The position numbers were made by a program, and so were the translations under genes. The notes beneath the pieces were generated by a model. The model saw only the letters and a list, made by a program, of their open reading frames with translations. It was not told where the DNA came from and made no database searches. Shown here piece by piece: positions 25,841 to 39,132 of a DNA stretch of 64,000 bases; positions within the stretch are counted from its first letter, which is position 1, and each line of letters opens with the position of its first letter. Source of the stretch: Phalacrocorax aristotelis (Eukaryota > Chordata > Aves > Suliformes > Phalacrocoracidae); assembly GCF_949628215.1 (NCBI RefSeq), contig NC_134283.1:11221638-11285637 (forward strand). Direction: 5' to 3'.

Positions 25841-26206
25841 GTAGAATCATAGACTAATTTGCATTGGAAGGGACCTTTAAAGGTCGCCTAGTCCAACCCA
25901 CCTGCAGTGAACAGGGACATCTTCACCTACATCAGGCTGCTCAGAGCCCCATCCAGCCTGACCTTGAATGCTTCTAGGGATGGGGCATCGACCACCTCCC
26001 CGGGCAACCTTTTCCAGTGTTTCACCACCCTCATAGTAAAAAATTTATTCCTTCTATTTAGTCTGAATCTACCCTCTTTTAGTTTAAAACCATTGCCCCT
26101 TGTCCTATCGCAACAGACCCTACTAAAAAAATTGTCCACTTCTTCTCATAATCCGCCTTTAAGTATTGAAAGGTCGCAATAAGGCCTCCCTGGAGCCTTC
26201 TCTAAG
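25841..26206 (-). mobile_element. CR1 LINE 3' end (short 5'-truncated copy)
   Basis: The plus strand shows the reverse complement of a CR1 3' end: GTAGAATCATAGAC, a GGAAGGGACC block, then TCCAACCC. Read on the minus strand it encodes the ORF2 C-terminus: CDRTRGNGFKLKEGRFRL, then FFTMRVVKHWKRLP and VVDAPSLEAFKVRLDGALSS. About 365 bp remain. Similarity ends near CTGGAGCCTTCTC on the plus strand. Its KVRLDGALS ending marks a different CR1 subfamily from the copy at 13-14.7 kb. Confidence 0.92.
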
Positions 26207-27797
26207 CTTTCTTACAAGACAGGTGTTTCTTTTAAAACCATCTTTATTGTGCTTATTAATGCAGCTACATAAATTTTGAGTTTCTATTTTAAAGAAAATT
26301 TTGATGGTTGTTTTCAGTAGGAAACAAAAAAAAATTTTCAAGGTCCCTACAAATGGGAAGTTCTGAGTGAAAATTCGGGATTTCAGTGTTGTGTTAGGTA
26401 TTTCTTGTAACACAAAGTGTCACTGGTACACCAGAACATGTATTATATTACGGTAGTTTAAATAAGTAATTTTTTCAGGTACTGAGGTAAGGAGTATTTA
26501 ACAAAATAATATGCCTGAAGTTTTAGAAGTTTAATAATTTCTATGAAAAAAAACCCTAACTCTTGTTCAGATATACTTGGGAGTCATTTTGATTTTTACA
26601 TTTGTACTAATCTTTAAGATAGTTGTGAAGTCCTTTGCATTGGGACAGAATATGATATGACATATCACTATGCATTCTTCCTAAGAAGTGATGTAAAAGT
26701 ATGTTCAATAACAAGAAAAAGACCTTTAAAATTGAAGTACTTGGAACAATAATTAGTGTTTCTAAAGTTATATTCTTCTGAAGTAAAAGATTATTTATTT
26801 CCCTGGAAAGTTTTGCTAATTAATGCATAAGCTCATTTGCTGGGGAAAAATTCTATTAGGAAAATATTACAGAATTCAAGACTTCTGAAAAATATTTTTC
26901 TATTTAGGAATTGATAAGTCAGCTAATTCTCATCTTCAAAGTAAACTTGTAGTGTCAGCGATAGACAATGGCCCCTTAACATCAGCGAGAATACTTGATC
27001 TGTGCATAGATGAATTCCCCACCTTCAATTATTTTTCAAGTTCTGATTATTTTTGGAAGCTTTTAAGCCACGAAGTTGGCCTTCCCAACTCTGCATTATT
27101 AGGAGACCATGTTAGGGCGATACATTACTCTCATCCTTCATAACAGCCATTTAACATAGAACAGATCATGCTGTTCTACTTCAGAGACAAAGGTCCAGTC
27201 TTTGCCTACATGGCTGTGTGCAATGATGCAATTAAAACCACACCATTTTGTGCAGTAAATGAAAAACCAGTGGGGCTAGTATCAGCTCCAGTTGCTTCTG
27301 ACTCCTTAGGCAACCAGGCACCCTTCCACCAAATGAATCAAGAGGGGTGGATTCAAGTTACTCCAGAGCAAGGCTCAAACTGCTCTGACCCACAGTGAGG
27401 GCACTGACCTACTCCTGCCTCCCACTTCTGCCCCAGAAGGGTGTAATGCATGAGCCCCGGCTAACCTGAAAACTTGCCAGGCAGTAGTTGTTCAGCCTGA
27501 TCAAAGAACACAGTACATCACAGGGCAACAGGCAAACTGGAACATCTATTTATTGAATTAAGCCACCAAACAGAGTAGATTTTTTTTCACTTGCTTAATA
27601 TGAAGCTTTAAACAATTCTCTGGATTTCAAATAATAATTCAAATGAGGAGATTCATACAGAGGGATGAAAACCGTTTAGGTGCCATTAGCTCTTTTCCCT
27701 CCATCGTTCTGCGTGCAGAGAATTAAACAAGGGGAAGAGAGGGATGAAGAGGACAGGAAGTACAGCACCACTATAGGGTGTGAGGTTTTGTTAGGTT

Positions 27798-27813
27798 CCC
27801 CCCCCCCCCCCCC
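27798..27813. repeat. C16 homopolymer
   Basis: Sixteen consecutive C on the plus strand, followed by GCTTACGG. Long C/G runs are rare in this AT-rich window. The minus strand could form a G-quadruplex. Confidence 0.95.
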
Positions 27814-29811
27814 GCTTACGGTCTTAACAAACAATTCCACCGCAATGCTCCTGTGATACTAAATGTACATACTTGCCAAGAAACAAATAAAAGCTGCATG
27901 GCTGTGTTTGTCCCTGGAAAAAAAAAGGAACACTTCTCTTACCCTACAAAGTTTTGTCCTTATGTGTTCCCTTGCCTTTATTTTCATTATAATCTTTGTC
28001 TCCCTGCAACGTCTGAGATTTCTTTTAAATCTTTCAATTACTCCCCAATACCATTGTCCCAGCTCTCTACACTTCTGCTTTACATGCAACCCATGTCCTG
28101 CAAGCATGTGAGGAGGCCAAATACCAGGCATCTTGGCACAAGCTAGTACTTTACACCTATTCACAAAGAGAAAACATTCCTCTTTTCTTCAGGAAAAAGC
28201 AAGGGGAGCAGAGCTCCACCAAGTACTCATAGCAAAGAGATGAAGTAATGTTTACACTCACCCTTTCTAAAACATGTCTGGTCCTTTATTAATGACCTGT
28301 CAAAGCTGAAAATTAAGAGCAGTCTCCAATACAGTGAATCTATTATTAGTAATTATGCATACTGTTGTTATTTCCTTAGGTCCTATAACTGTCTCCATTG
28401 TGCTAGCTGCTTTACATCTGCAGAACAAGAAAGTTTCTGCAGGCAAGGTACAGCCCAGTGCAGGAGACGGCTGCACCCAGGCTGGCCTGATGTCCACAGC
28501 CATGAGTGCTGCACAGCAGCACCTGAGAGGCTCTCAAAGCCCTCCAGAAGTTTAGTCCCAGACCCAAGCCCCCAGAGTTGCCAGAGAGGGTAGAGGAGTC
28601 AGCAGAGAGCACTGAGGCAGCCATGGAGGAAGGGTCTCTAACAAGGAAGGTCCGATGGGCAACTGCAGCTCTGGGCCAGCTGGGAAGGGTGACACCAAGC
28701 ACAGAGCAGGAGCAGCCTTTGTTTCAAAGTAAGGCTCAACTGATAGATGAGGTTGGGACCCTCCACCCTGGACTGTGGCTTTCAGGTCCAGACATCCTCC
28801 TTCAGACACTGACCCTAACACTGTGCCCTGTGGAGAGCAGAGCAACACAAGTCCCCCACTGCCACCCTCACAGCCCTCCAGAGAGGGGAGAGCGGCAAGC
28901 TCAGCCCAAGAAGCAGAACTGCACAGAGGAGCACGGAGCAGCTCCACCAGGCTTGAGCTTGGTGTGCAATGTGGATTTTTTTCTTCCTCTGTCCTACTCT
29001 GCCAAAGAAGCTACCACAAGCCACATGCCAGACTCATGGCAGAAGAAGATCTTTGACCCAAAGCATGAGGGTTTTTACTGTCAAAGTACCCTTTTATTTC
29101 AGAATTGCTTCTTATGGAAGAATTACCTGCTATCAAATCATAAGCTGTATTTAGGGGACAGTAAGCACTATGCTATTCCTCAAGATTCTACAGATTGGTT
29201 TTGAACTTACATCAAATTCTCATTACCATCATAATATTTTATCATGCTCCTTAAAAATCAGATACTTTGCACACTTGAACCTGGTTAAGGCCACCTTCCA
29301 TGGGCATGGGCACGGGCACTATTAGCTCATTGACTTGCACAGCTGAGGATGATGTGCTCTAGTCATGATGGAAAGCAACATAGTAAGTGCAAAATTTCTC
29401 AGTTCAGAAACCTGCACTAGAAACATTTACCAGTGCCTGTTTGTAATTTTTCAGCTCTAAATTTTCAAGATACTAAGTAAACGAAAATGATAATATATGA
29501 TATAGTTTCCTTCTCTTAGCTCATAAGACAGATCCAGCCTCTCTGAAGAATTCACAGTGTAATCATCAGTTACATACCTTGTTTTTATTTTCTAACGTCA
29601 CCAAAACACACAACAGTTACTATTTTGAAATAAACCATCCATGGACATAGTACATTTTTTTTAAATTATCAAATTAATACCCCATCAGAATAATTCCTCT
29701 TCACAGATTTCCACAAGTCCATCCTCCCAAGCAAATTTGTCCATTCTCATGGACAATCAGATCAACAGGACAGAAATTTATTCTCAACAGAAGAGAAAAC
29801 AAAAGCAAATT

Positions 29812-29841
29812 AAAAAAAAAACAAACAAACAAACAAAAAAA
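29812..29841. repeat. (AAAC)n microsatellite
   Basis: Poly-A followed by four AAAC units and another A run. Confidence 0.9.
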
Positions 29842-32800
29842 CATACCTGGGAGCAGCAAGACCCCTGCCCAGGGAGGAGAGCCAGGACAAAGCAAGACAG
29901 GCAGGGACCTCACAAGTAAGTAATGCAGTCTCACAGTCTCTGAGCAAGCAGAGCAGGTCCAGTGGCCTTAATCAGGGTGCAGGGATGAGGCAGGCCCAAG
30001 GTCAAGCCAGGAAGCCAAAACAAGGTGAGGTCAGGGTCAGCAATACACACAACCAAGTACAGGCACGCACACACACACAATATAGCTCAGGCAGGGAACT
30101 GAGCTTAAATGCAACTCCTGAACAAAGGGAGAAAACCTCCAACAAGCCCTCTCACAGCTTTTTTTCACACCAGCCTGATCCAAAGTTACACAGCTGCCCT
30201 GGATCAGAGCTGGCCTTGATCATAGCCGGGGGATGGAGAAGAGATTGCAGACCCTGCTGCTACACTCAATGCCTCACATGCACCTCCTGGAGCACAGAAG
30301 CAAGCCTGTAGTTTCACAGCCCTCTCATCCTTCTCTCCTGCTCCCTTCATCACTACAATCATGCTTCTCAAACAAGCTTTTCCTGTACTGTGTAGATTTT
30401 CAGTATGAAATGTAATAAGCAGAACAGCTTTTGCATTTGTATTGCATACCTACTGGCTGATTTTTTGAAAGCAGTGTAACTGGTGCAACAAATATGAATG
30501 TGCATTTATCAATTACACTGAAGTGATTGCACAGAAGGATTCTTACCTGTATACTTTAAGCTAGGTATATGCTCATTTTAATGGCAAATTTGTCAAAGCA
30601 AGAATCAGGCTAACTGATGTTCATGGGTATTGTGGGCAAATATAAATAGGATTAGCTCACATTTAAAAAATAAAGACAGCATTAATATTTAAATATGAAA
30701 GGCATATTCTTAATATCAACCTGATCTTAAAATAAACAAACCCAAAATTAATACCCTAGTTCACATATGCAAAATTCAATTGTATTCTCCTGTAAAATAT
30801 CTATTTACAAGGGCCTACGCTCCACAAATACATTGCAGTATCTCAGAAAGCCTGCAGTTACACGCTTGACTTTTACAAAAAGCACAACCATATCCTCAAA
30901 CTTCAATTGGAAGAAAAGCAACATGGAGAACAAGCTAGGTTTTATTCTTGGGTCAGGGTAATTGGCAGAGGAAGGTGTCTTCTCCAGCATAGCTGGCACT
31001 GGCTGAGCACAGCTGTGAGAGAGCAAGGCAATGCTCAGGTGATGCAAACCAGCCAAAACAAGGGCACAGGCATGGGCCTAGTGTCTCCATTTGCTCTTGG
31101 CAGCAAATTGGAAGAGATTTCTGCTTACTCCTATTTTCTAGTATTGGAGAAGTTTTTTGTTCAAAGAACATGGACTTTGTTCAAACCTGACATTTCTGCA
31201 AAGCTGTACATTGTTGTGGTCTTGAAAAGAAATAGTTCAAAAGGTTAAAAGAGGGGATTCCTTGCCAACTGGAATTTATTATTATGTATTTTTAAAAATA
31301 TTGTCTGAAAGCCTGCTGATAGGCTTGTGGCTAAGAGAAATGAATAGCTACTATAAAAAATACAAACGACTGTATACAGAATACACTGCTCCAGGACAGA
31401 TATCGGTTTTGCATAGTCATACAGATGTCTGCAGACCTACTTCAAATTATCCTCTCATTAAAGTTTTTGTACCACTGCTCCCTCCTTAACAGCTGTGTGT
31501 TATTAAATTGAAATTCTGTTGAGCACAATAAAGTAGTGAATTTAAAATATGTAGTGAATGTCATGTGTCACAGTCGTGACAGCTTATTAGCTGTCAAAAA
31601 CCTCTCCTCTCTAAGGCTTTCCTCAGGATGAACTTGGGAGTCTTAAATTCCCCCATCACTACACCTTGCAGTTAGAGCTTTCCTGCAAGCAGTGCAGAGG
31701 ATGACAGATCAGCACAAGAGGCTGTGCCAGCCCTTCTGCCTTGAACTCACCACTCAGAATCATGTTTCTTCCTCCTGCCTGGACGAGCATATCTGGGCCA
31801 GGGTTTGCTCTTTTCCAAATTGGCTTCAGTCATTGCAATGCGTATTTTATGTTGTTTAACTAGAGCCTTTCTCCAGTAAGGGAGAGGGGCTTCTGACTGT
31901 GCATGGGAACTAAAGAGCCCACCAAGATTTTAAGGACAAAATGTATCGAATTACCTAAGACAATTTCAACAGACTTCAAGCAGTGGTGATACAAGTTTTC
32001 TCTCAAACTAAGCTTTTATAATTATAGCTAGCCAGATAAGGATCACAGAGAAAGCCTGCCTGCTGTTTCCGCCCTGTGAGGTGTCAGGTTCAACACAGCT
32101 CTGGAGCCTCTGCTGTGCAAGTACAGCACACTCCCGAAACTTCAAAGCAAGCACTTATGAAATACCTCTGCACAAAACAAGACCCATTCCTGCCGTTTGC
32201 ACATACAGGTACAATGGACTTTCTGAATACATGCAGTTTATCCTGAGTAAAAAAATATTGTTTGTTTATTTTTAAACCAACCTGCCTTGTATCAGTTTAC
32301 AAGCAAAAGAATCTGTACTAGCAAGTGTTTTTATTAATACAGTTATGTCTGCAGTCTGACCTTTGCTTGCATAGAGCCTGACATGAAGAGAACAATAAAA
32401 GCCTTCTACAATCACTGTTGTGGGGGGAGAACTCAAATTCAGTTGAATAATACAGAAGTCTGCATTCTTTAAATATATAATTCAATATGCAAAGCAGACC
32501 ATATTTTAAAATTCTACAGAGTTATACAGGCCAAAAAAAGGAAGTTAAAGTGATCACATCTGAAATTCTTTGTGTTGATGTATGGTCACCTTCCAGCTGG
32601 CAAACATTTACCATCAATGTCTGCTGTGTCAAGAGATGGCAGACTAAAAAAATACAGAAAATAAGTGTCACACTAGCCCAAAGGTGAAGACTTAAAGGAC
32701 AAAAGTTTAGTATATAGTCTTTGTTTGCCATTTTACACCGGAGAAAGATTTCTAGTATGAAAAAGTCAGCAGGATGTACAGATTGCTGCCCCATGTTATA

Positions 32801-34240
32801 CTTTAAAGAGTACTTGTCAACTGGGGAAGAAGCAAGGCTTTTTTAATTTTTAACTTTTTAGAAAAAAGAAGTCATTTTCTTTTAGTACGATGGTCTCTGA
32901 AAGATAATGAATCTGTAATTGCTAATAAAAAGCCTTGGTTCAAGGAATACAGCAAAGATGATCTTATGAAAACAAAAGTATACTGAGTCCATAAACACCA
33001 CCCTGCTGCTTCTAAAAGTTAATGCTGCAAGCAAGGCTGGATGGCATATGTCATTCTTCTCAAATCTATTTCCCTGTGTGTCTAGGGAAAGAAACCCATT
33101 GGAAAAAGCATTAATAACACAGTCAAATGCATATTTGCATTGTAAGAGTAAAACAACTATTTTAAGAAATGTTACGCTTTTTTCCTCCCAAAAGTGTAAA
33201 TCAAAATTATTTTGGAAGAACTTGATCTCATTCTTCCAGGTACTGCATATACAAATGGAGTTAAAAAAGCATCCATAGGTCCCTGCCAGATATTAATTAT
33301 ATATTGTCAACAGATGGTTTTGAGTAAACAAAACCCAGTCTCCACACACAGCACTTACACACTCAGTACCAGCCTGGCTCCTAATACGTTTTTATCTATA
33401 AAGTGTGAAAGCCCTTTGATATGCATTTTGTACACAGCAAAGAGGATGGCTAAACAAGACATTCAAAGCCACAGGGGTAGTGATCCCACGTTCCAGACAG
33501 CACCGTAATCACCTGCTTTTCCACATAGGAAGACCTCAGCATCATTGTCACCACAGATTATTATAACTAAACCAACCTCACAGGGTGTGATTTCTAACCA
33601 GTCAGTGTGAATTTACCTTTCCATTAAAGTTGCAGGTCTAGAACTCATTCATATAAAAACACCCATCCTGACATATATGCTCTGCTGCAAATCTTTCATG
33701 AAGACCACCTAGCTGCTTGGACAGGATTACCAGGAGCAGAGCCCCCAGGCATCCTCAGAGGAGAAGTACTGTAAAATGAGTTTTCCAGAGTGACTCCCAT
33801 CAAGCAAGACAAAGCTACAGATTAATCTCTACACAGCAATCAGTAAAAACTCACTTGTAGTACAGAACTCAAGGCTGGCCTTACTTCACTGTGAAACACT
33901 AATGTGTACATATATACCCATCATAAGGGGCATGCATGTTGATGTTGCTGTTTTCTCAAGCACTTTTGAAGATGCAGTCTGCTTACTCTTTCTATGGAAA
34001 GACAAGCTTCTTTAGAGCTCCCTCTATTGCAAAGCAGAAGAAAAAAAAAATTTTTAATTCTCAGAGCAATTTACCCAAGGACTGATCATTTTTATAGAGC
34101 AGAGGAAAACAAGTTATAAGAAATTTAAAAGCAAGACTTAATTTAAATTATCTCAGGGATTAGTAACCACAAGGGAATATGTAATTATTGTGCTTTTAAA
34201 ACATATAGATTAGAACCTCTGGGCATTGGTTTGTGGTGCT

Positions 34241-34298
34241 TTCCTTTTGGCTGGTTTTTTGGTTTTGTTTTAGTTTGGTTTGGGTTGGGTTTTTTTTA
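34241..34298. repeat. T/G-only low-complexity tract
   Basis: About 58 bases almost entirely T and G (GGTTTTGTTT and GGGTTGGG units). This is the complement-strand version of the A/C tracts elsewhere. Confidence 0.85.
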
Positions 34299-37200
34299 AT
34301 TTATAGTTCAGAAAATTTCAGTAGGGAAGTCAGAGGCATTTTAGCAGCTGTTTGAACTACCGTCTTTCCACAATTTTCCAACAGAAACTTTTCTCAGTGG
34401 CAGAGTCTGACCATACTGGGATAAGCTCAGCTTTGGTATTCCATTCATTTTTTGTGGGTTACAGTAGGGATGAATATGATCCTATGTTTGACATAGGTGG
34501 CTAATTCAGGCTAACAAATTGAGTGAAATGTTAGAAAGTCCTGAGAACACTACAAGTATGAGCAATGAGTGTATTGGAGTGGAATGAGTAAGCCAAACCA
34601 GAACAACATGATGAAGCCTGAGTTGTGACAGTAACTGATGTGACATTTTAAAAGGACCACAAGATACATGATTCCGTACTAGTTGCAATATAACAGATAT
34701 TCACCTTGAATGTAAAAGTAGCTAGAGAATACCTAGCAGTAGAGCATAAAAAGTGAACTGGATTGGAAGAGATTTACTATGTAACATACATTGATACATA
34801 ACATTTTTAACCTTGGAAGTTAAAAAAAAAAAGTTAATTTTATGTGGATTTATGCCAAACATGGAGATTGACCATCTTGCTCACTCAACCCTACCTTCTG
34901 TGTCAGAACATTTAGGTTTCGCAAGCATGTAACGAAACCCAGTTCAGCTGTGCTCAGCTCTTGTTTCTCCCTCTGTTCATCAGGTAGACTTCCCTACCAA
35001 GCAGTGTTGAACCTACCCCATTCCAAATACTGCCTTCCACCCATTTTGTCTCCAGAAAAAAGGAAGACCAAGAGTATCACCACCTTTCCTATGAGTGGAA
35101 CAAGGGACAGGCACACTTTTAATTTACAGCTGTTAAATTAGAAGCTTCTACCTCAGATCTCTTCCCAGAAGAAGAAAAAAAAAATAAAAAGAAAAGAAAA
35201 TAAATGCTTTTTCTTCATCTAAAAGCCTTCTAGGATAGCCAAGGTCTGGCAACAGCTCCTATTTCATTCCTGAACCAGGCACACACACAGACTGAACACC
35301 ACCATGTACCCATACAACTCTTCAAGTTAGCTATTCCAGCTGAATTTAATGACTGGTGAACTGTTGTAACAGTTATCACACAGATTTATGAAGGTAAAAG
35401 GCAGAACTGAGAGATACTATCACTCACTACTACCTCACGGCCACAACAAAAAAAAAAAAATGAAGGCATGACAGAAAACTTGTGACATGCCACAGCGTGG
35501 CACTGCCACCTCAGTGCTGTACCACCCATTTCCACACCACACAGGGAGATTCCATTTAAGATTTGGGTCCTGCAAGCACAGTCCTAAAGGGCTGTCTGGT
35601 ATCGGCGTTCTCAAGCACGCTTCATTACATGGCAGATTCACCATTCACAGATCACTTTTTCTTTCACCTTTTTCTACAAGCTGAGGGTTCAATTGCTCCT
35701 GAGTATTCACTCATATATTTTACTGTTCATTCCCTGATTAGAGGCCATTAGCCTAGACCCACTCTCACTCTGGGCAACGCTGGGGGCGGAGCCCCAAGAA
35801 TGGAGGAAATGGGATGCTGGGACCGTACATAAACTGTCCAAAGAAAAAGCAAAGACCAAAATAGAAGTAGTCTCTGTTTCTCCAAAAAGGATGACTCTGG
35901 AAACTACAGTGACTCCTCCAGCTCCCTGAGCTTCCTGTGGTGGCCTGCGAGGCTGCGAGTGCCCCCCTCAGCCACGGTGCATTGCCACTGCCACCCTACA
36001 AGCCAGAGAAAGCAGACAGAAACCTTCATTGTCTCCATGGGGCCAAATCTGACTGGAAAAGCAGCATTAACATTTCTGGTATCCCCAGGGTAATGCAAGC
36101 ATGTTTTTAACAGGGAAATAATTAGCACATCAGAGCGCACAGTGCAAATTAGCATTCAGTTGCAGCTTGGTTTTAAACAGGAACCCAAAACATTATATAG
36201 CAAGAGTCACATCTCCAAAACCCACCCCACTGATTAAGATATAAGGTTATTTGCAAGGGTATAAACAAGCCAGCCAAATCTTTGAAAGCAGCTTATGCAT
36301 CAGGTCCCACTACTGCTGTGAAAATTGGATGCTGCTGCATCACTGTGGCTGATGTATTTCAGTGTACCTCTGTAAACTTAGGTGAAAGACCCAGAAAATT
36401 AGGTGAATGCAAACATTGTGGAGAGGGTTGAGATTTTTTTCTCTTTGCCTTGGAAGAGACACAAATAGCTGAAGGCTGGAGGTCACTGGAGCCCCCCAGC
36501 AAGTCTTTGTAATAATAGACAGCAATCTCCAGGTCTGCAGGTGATAAGCTATCATTTTTCAGAAATATTTTGTATACCTCCTGCTGAGCTTTTCTGGCAT
36601 TCAAGGGACAGATCAATATTTGGTATTTTCACTGCACTTGAGGTGCTATTGTTCTTTGTATCTGAAAACAGAGCAACACTTCAGATGTTTATAAAGGTAG
36701 CCAGGGCAGCGTCAGAAGGAATGTGAAGCAGAAAGAAACTAAAGTATATTAAAACAAGTAAAAAAAAAATCTTCAAACTCAGGTCCATAGGGTTATACCA
36801 AATCAAAGAAACAGTATAATATTTCTTGGGCAACACACAGAGCAACTGTCAAGTAGCCACAACTAGAAGCCACTGTTTACCTTAATGAAATTATATATAA
36901 AAATTGGAATGTTCAAGTGAAGCTAAAACAAAGACCATAAAAAAGTTTTTTTTCTATCTTCAGACAGCATTATTATAATGGTGTTTAATAAATTAAAGAA
37001 CAACTGGATTAGAAAGGCTTACATATTTCCCATGTTATAGCTAATGGACTCCAGGAACTTCTCTCACTTTTGAATGAATGAAGGCTAAGCCAGGTTACAT
37101 ATCTGTGTGCATGAGGTGTGTTTACATGGAGTAGAGGGAATAACCACCAACCATGCTTATCTGTGAGATCAGAAAATGAAAAGGATTTTTTTCTCTAAAA

Positions 37201-38664
37201 AAAACCCAAAACCAAACCCCAGTCAATCGCTTAATTGCTTACTTTCTAAAATGTCTGTGTTGCCTGAAGAAATTTAAGTCTACAAAAGTTAATTTTGCCA
37301 ATATCTGTTTTGGTCTGTCTTTAACCAGTCGGCACCAGGCTGCATCAATCCAGAGTAAGAAGCTGAAAATAGAGATCAGGTTTTTCTGTGGTGTAACTCT
37401 TCTTATTTAAAGGGAACATACCCAAACCCTGCTCCTCTGATATACATACCCGGTGCTAATAACAACAAACAGCCACTTATCTTACAAATCCCAAGTCCAC
37501 CTTTTTAGTCAGGGCTGTGTCACAGGAAATTCTCTCCCATTTCTGCCCAGAACCTCTTCCCTTACCTCCTACCTTCTCTTCCCCTGCTGTGCACACCCAC
37601 CCATGCAGCTGCAGCTTGGCAGTCCCCGATCCCTGTACGCTTTCCACCACTCTCAGAGAAATTCTCCAGCAAATCCCCAGCTTGATTCAGCTCATCCCAT
37701 TGCCTCCAGCTCCCTACTTCTTTCTCCTATGACTCTAGAAAAGGCTTTTAATTTATTTTTCTCCTTACTGTGAAGGAAAGCATTTACCCTACTCGGGCAT
37801 TAACAAGGCCTATGATTGCCCACATATCAAAACAGCTGTGGCTGCTATGGTCCTAAGGATACAAGGACAGAATTAAACTATGTGGAAAAAAATGGGATTC
37901 ACAAAGTGTCTGTATGCTGACTGTCCCATCACCATTCCCTACATGTCCTCTGCAAGCACTCAAATCAGACTCTGGCCATAGACACAGGTTTTTGTTTGCT
38001 GCTGTACTAGGTAAGGAAAACACCTATCTGCCAGCCTGCTCCAGGCTCTTTGCTATCATACTCCATACTACATTTGGTTCACTTGCTCTTGGCAAAAGCA
38101 CCCATGTTTTCATTAATGTAAAGTCAAGAGCCACACTGTTGGAAAAAAAAAACCACCAAATAACAAGACGAGCAAGGGGTTCTGCACATCAGCCAGTCAT
38201 CAAACTATGCTGTACTGCCTGGGCTTTCTGCAGACAAAAATGACACCAAAAATGTTTCTGGTTTTTTTCTAATGTGCAGTTGCTACAGCAACAATGCTAT
38301 CACCTTGTCAGTCAGCAGCCACCACTCAGCCTCACCATTTCACATGGCATCGATAACAATCTAGACTTGGCTATAGTCAGCAGTAGCTTAAGTTGTTTTA
38401 GAGATGTGGCAAGACTATATATAAAATATAACCAATTATAACACTGGTTACAGGCCTCAGATCTGAGGACTATAATGAATATGTAACTGTACAGGTCAGC
38501 CTTCAGTCTCAGGATCCATTCTAGCTCTGTCTCCTAGGCATCCTGTTCATTGTGGTGCAGCAGGAATGAGGCTAAAACCTTAGTTCTGAAGAGTGCAGAC
38601 TTCAATAGATGGTTAACAGAGAACGTGATATGTCCATTTCTAAATATTGCCTTCATTGCAGCGG

Positions 38665-38778
38665 TATTGCAACATGTCTTCCTTTTTTCTATCTATTTTC
38701 AGCTGCTAAAACATATTGCAGTATTACATCATCTCATCCTTTTTTCTGTCTACTTTCAGCTCTATAGCATATGGAAAC
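38665..38778 (+). repeat. Diverged two-copy tandem duplication, 57-bp unit
   Basis: Units 38665-38721 and 38722-38778 align with 34 of the first 40 bases identical. They then match again through a shifted CATAT. Both units carry CCTTTTTTCT then a TTTCAGCT, i.e. a pyrimidine tract followed by CAG like a 3' splice acceptor. Confidence 0.8.
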
Positions 38779-39132
38779 ACATCAGTAAAATGAAGTAGAA
38801 AGGGATCAAATGGCTTATCAGGGGCTGCAGCATAGTAACCCTATCTGGTCACACCACAGGCCCCTAAAGGCTAGGCCTGATCTTGAACCTGCGCTCAACG
38901 TAAGAGCTGCTTTTCTGTAGAGTGACTCAGTGAATAGTCCAGAATAAGTCCCCTCAGTTGTGCAGCCTAGATCTGCATTATGTGGCACGGGCCTCCCTGG
39001 AGGAAACCACTGAGGCCTCTTGCACATTGAAGGTGATCAGCAAACAGACTTAGAGCATGGTATCACTCCACTTTCATTAGTCAACAGCCCTTCCCTGGGC
39101 ATTGAGGAGACTCACATCTTCAGGAACGTCAT

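Larger units (their letters stand above)
26207..39132. other. Intergenic sequence, no gene recognised
   Basis: Mostly AT-rich. A GC-richer patch at about 28,430-28,960 holds the longest non-LINE open frame in the window (see findings). Several AT-rich stretches (around 26,790-26,860 and 30,550-30,720) have the homeobox- and octamer-like look of conserved non-coding DNA, but this cannot be judged without comparison. Confidence 0.6.

Noticed and set aside
33530-33625. Possible third MIR-like relic around CCTCACAGGGTGTGA
   Set aside because: Only one short block resembles the family; the rest does not align.
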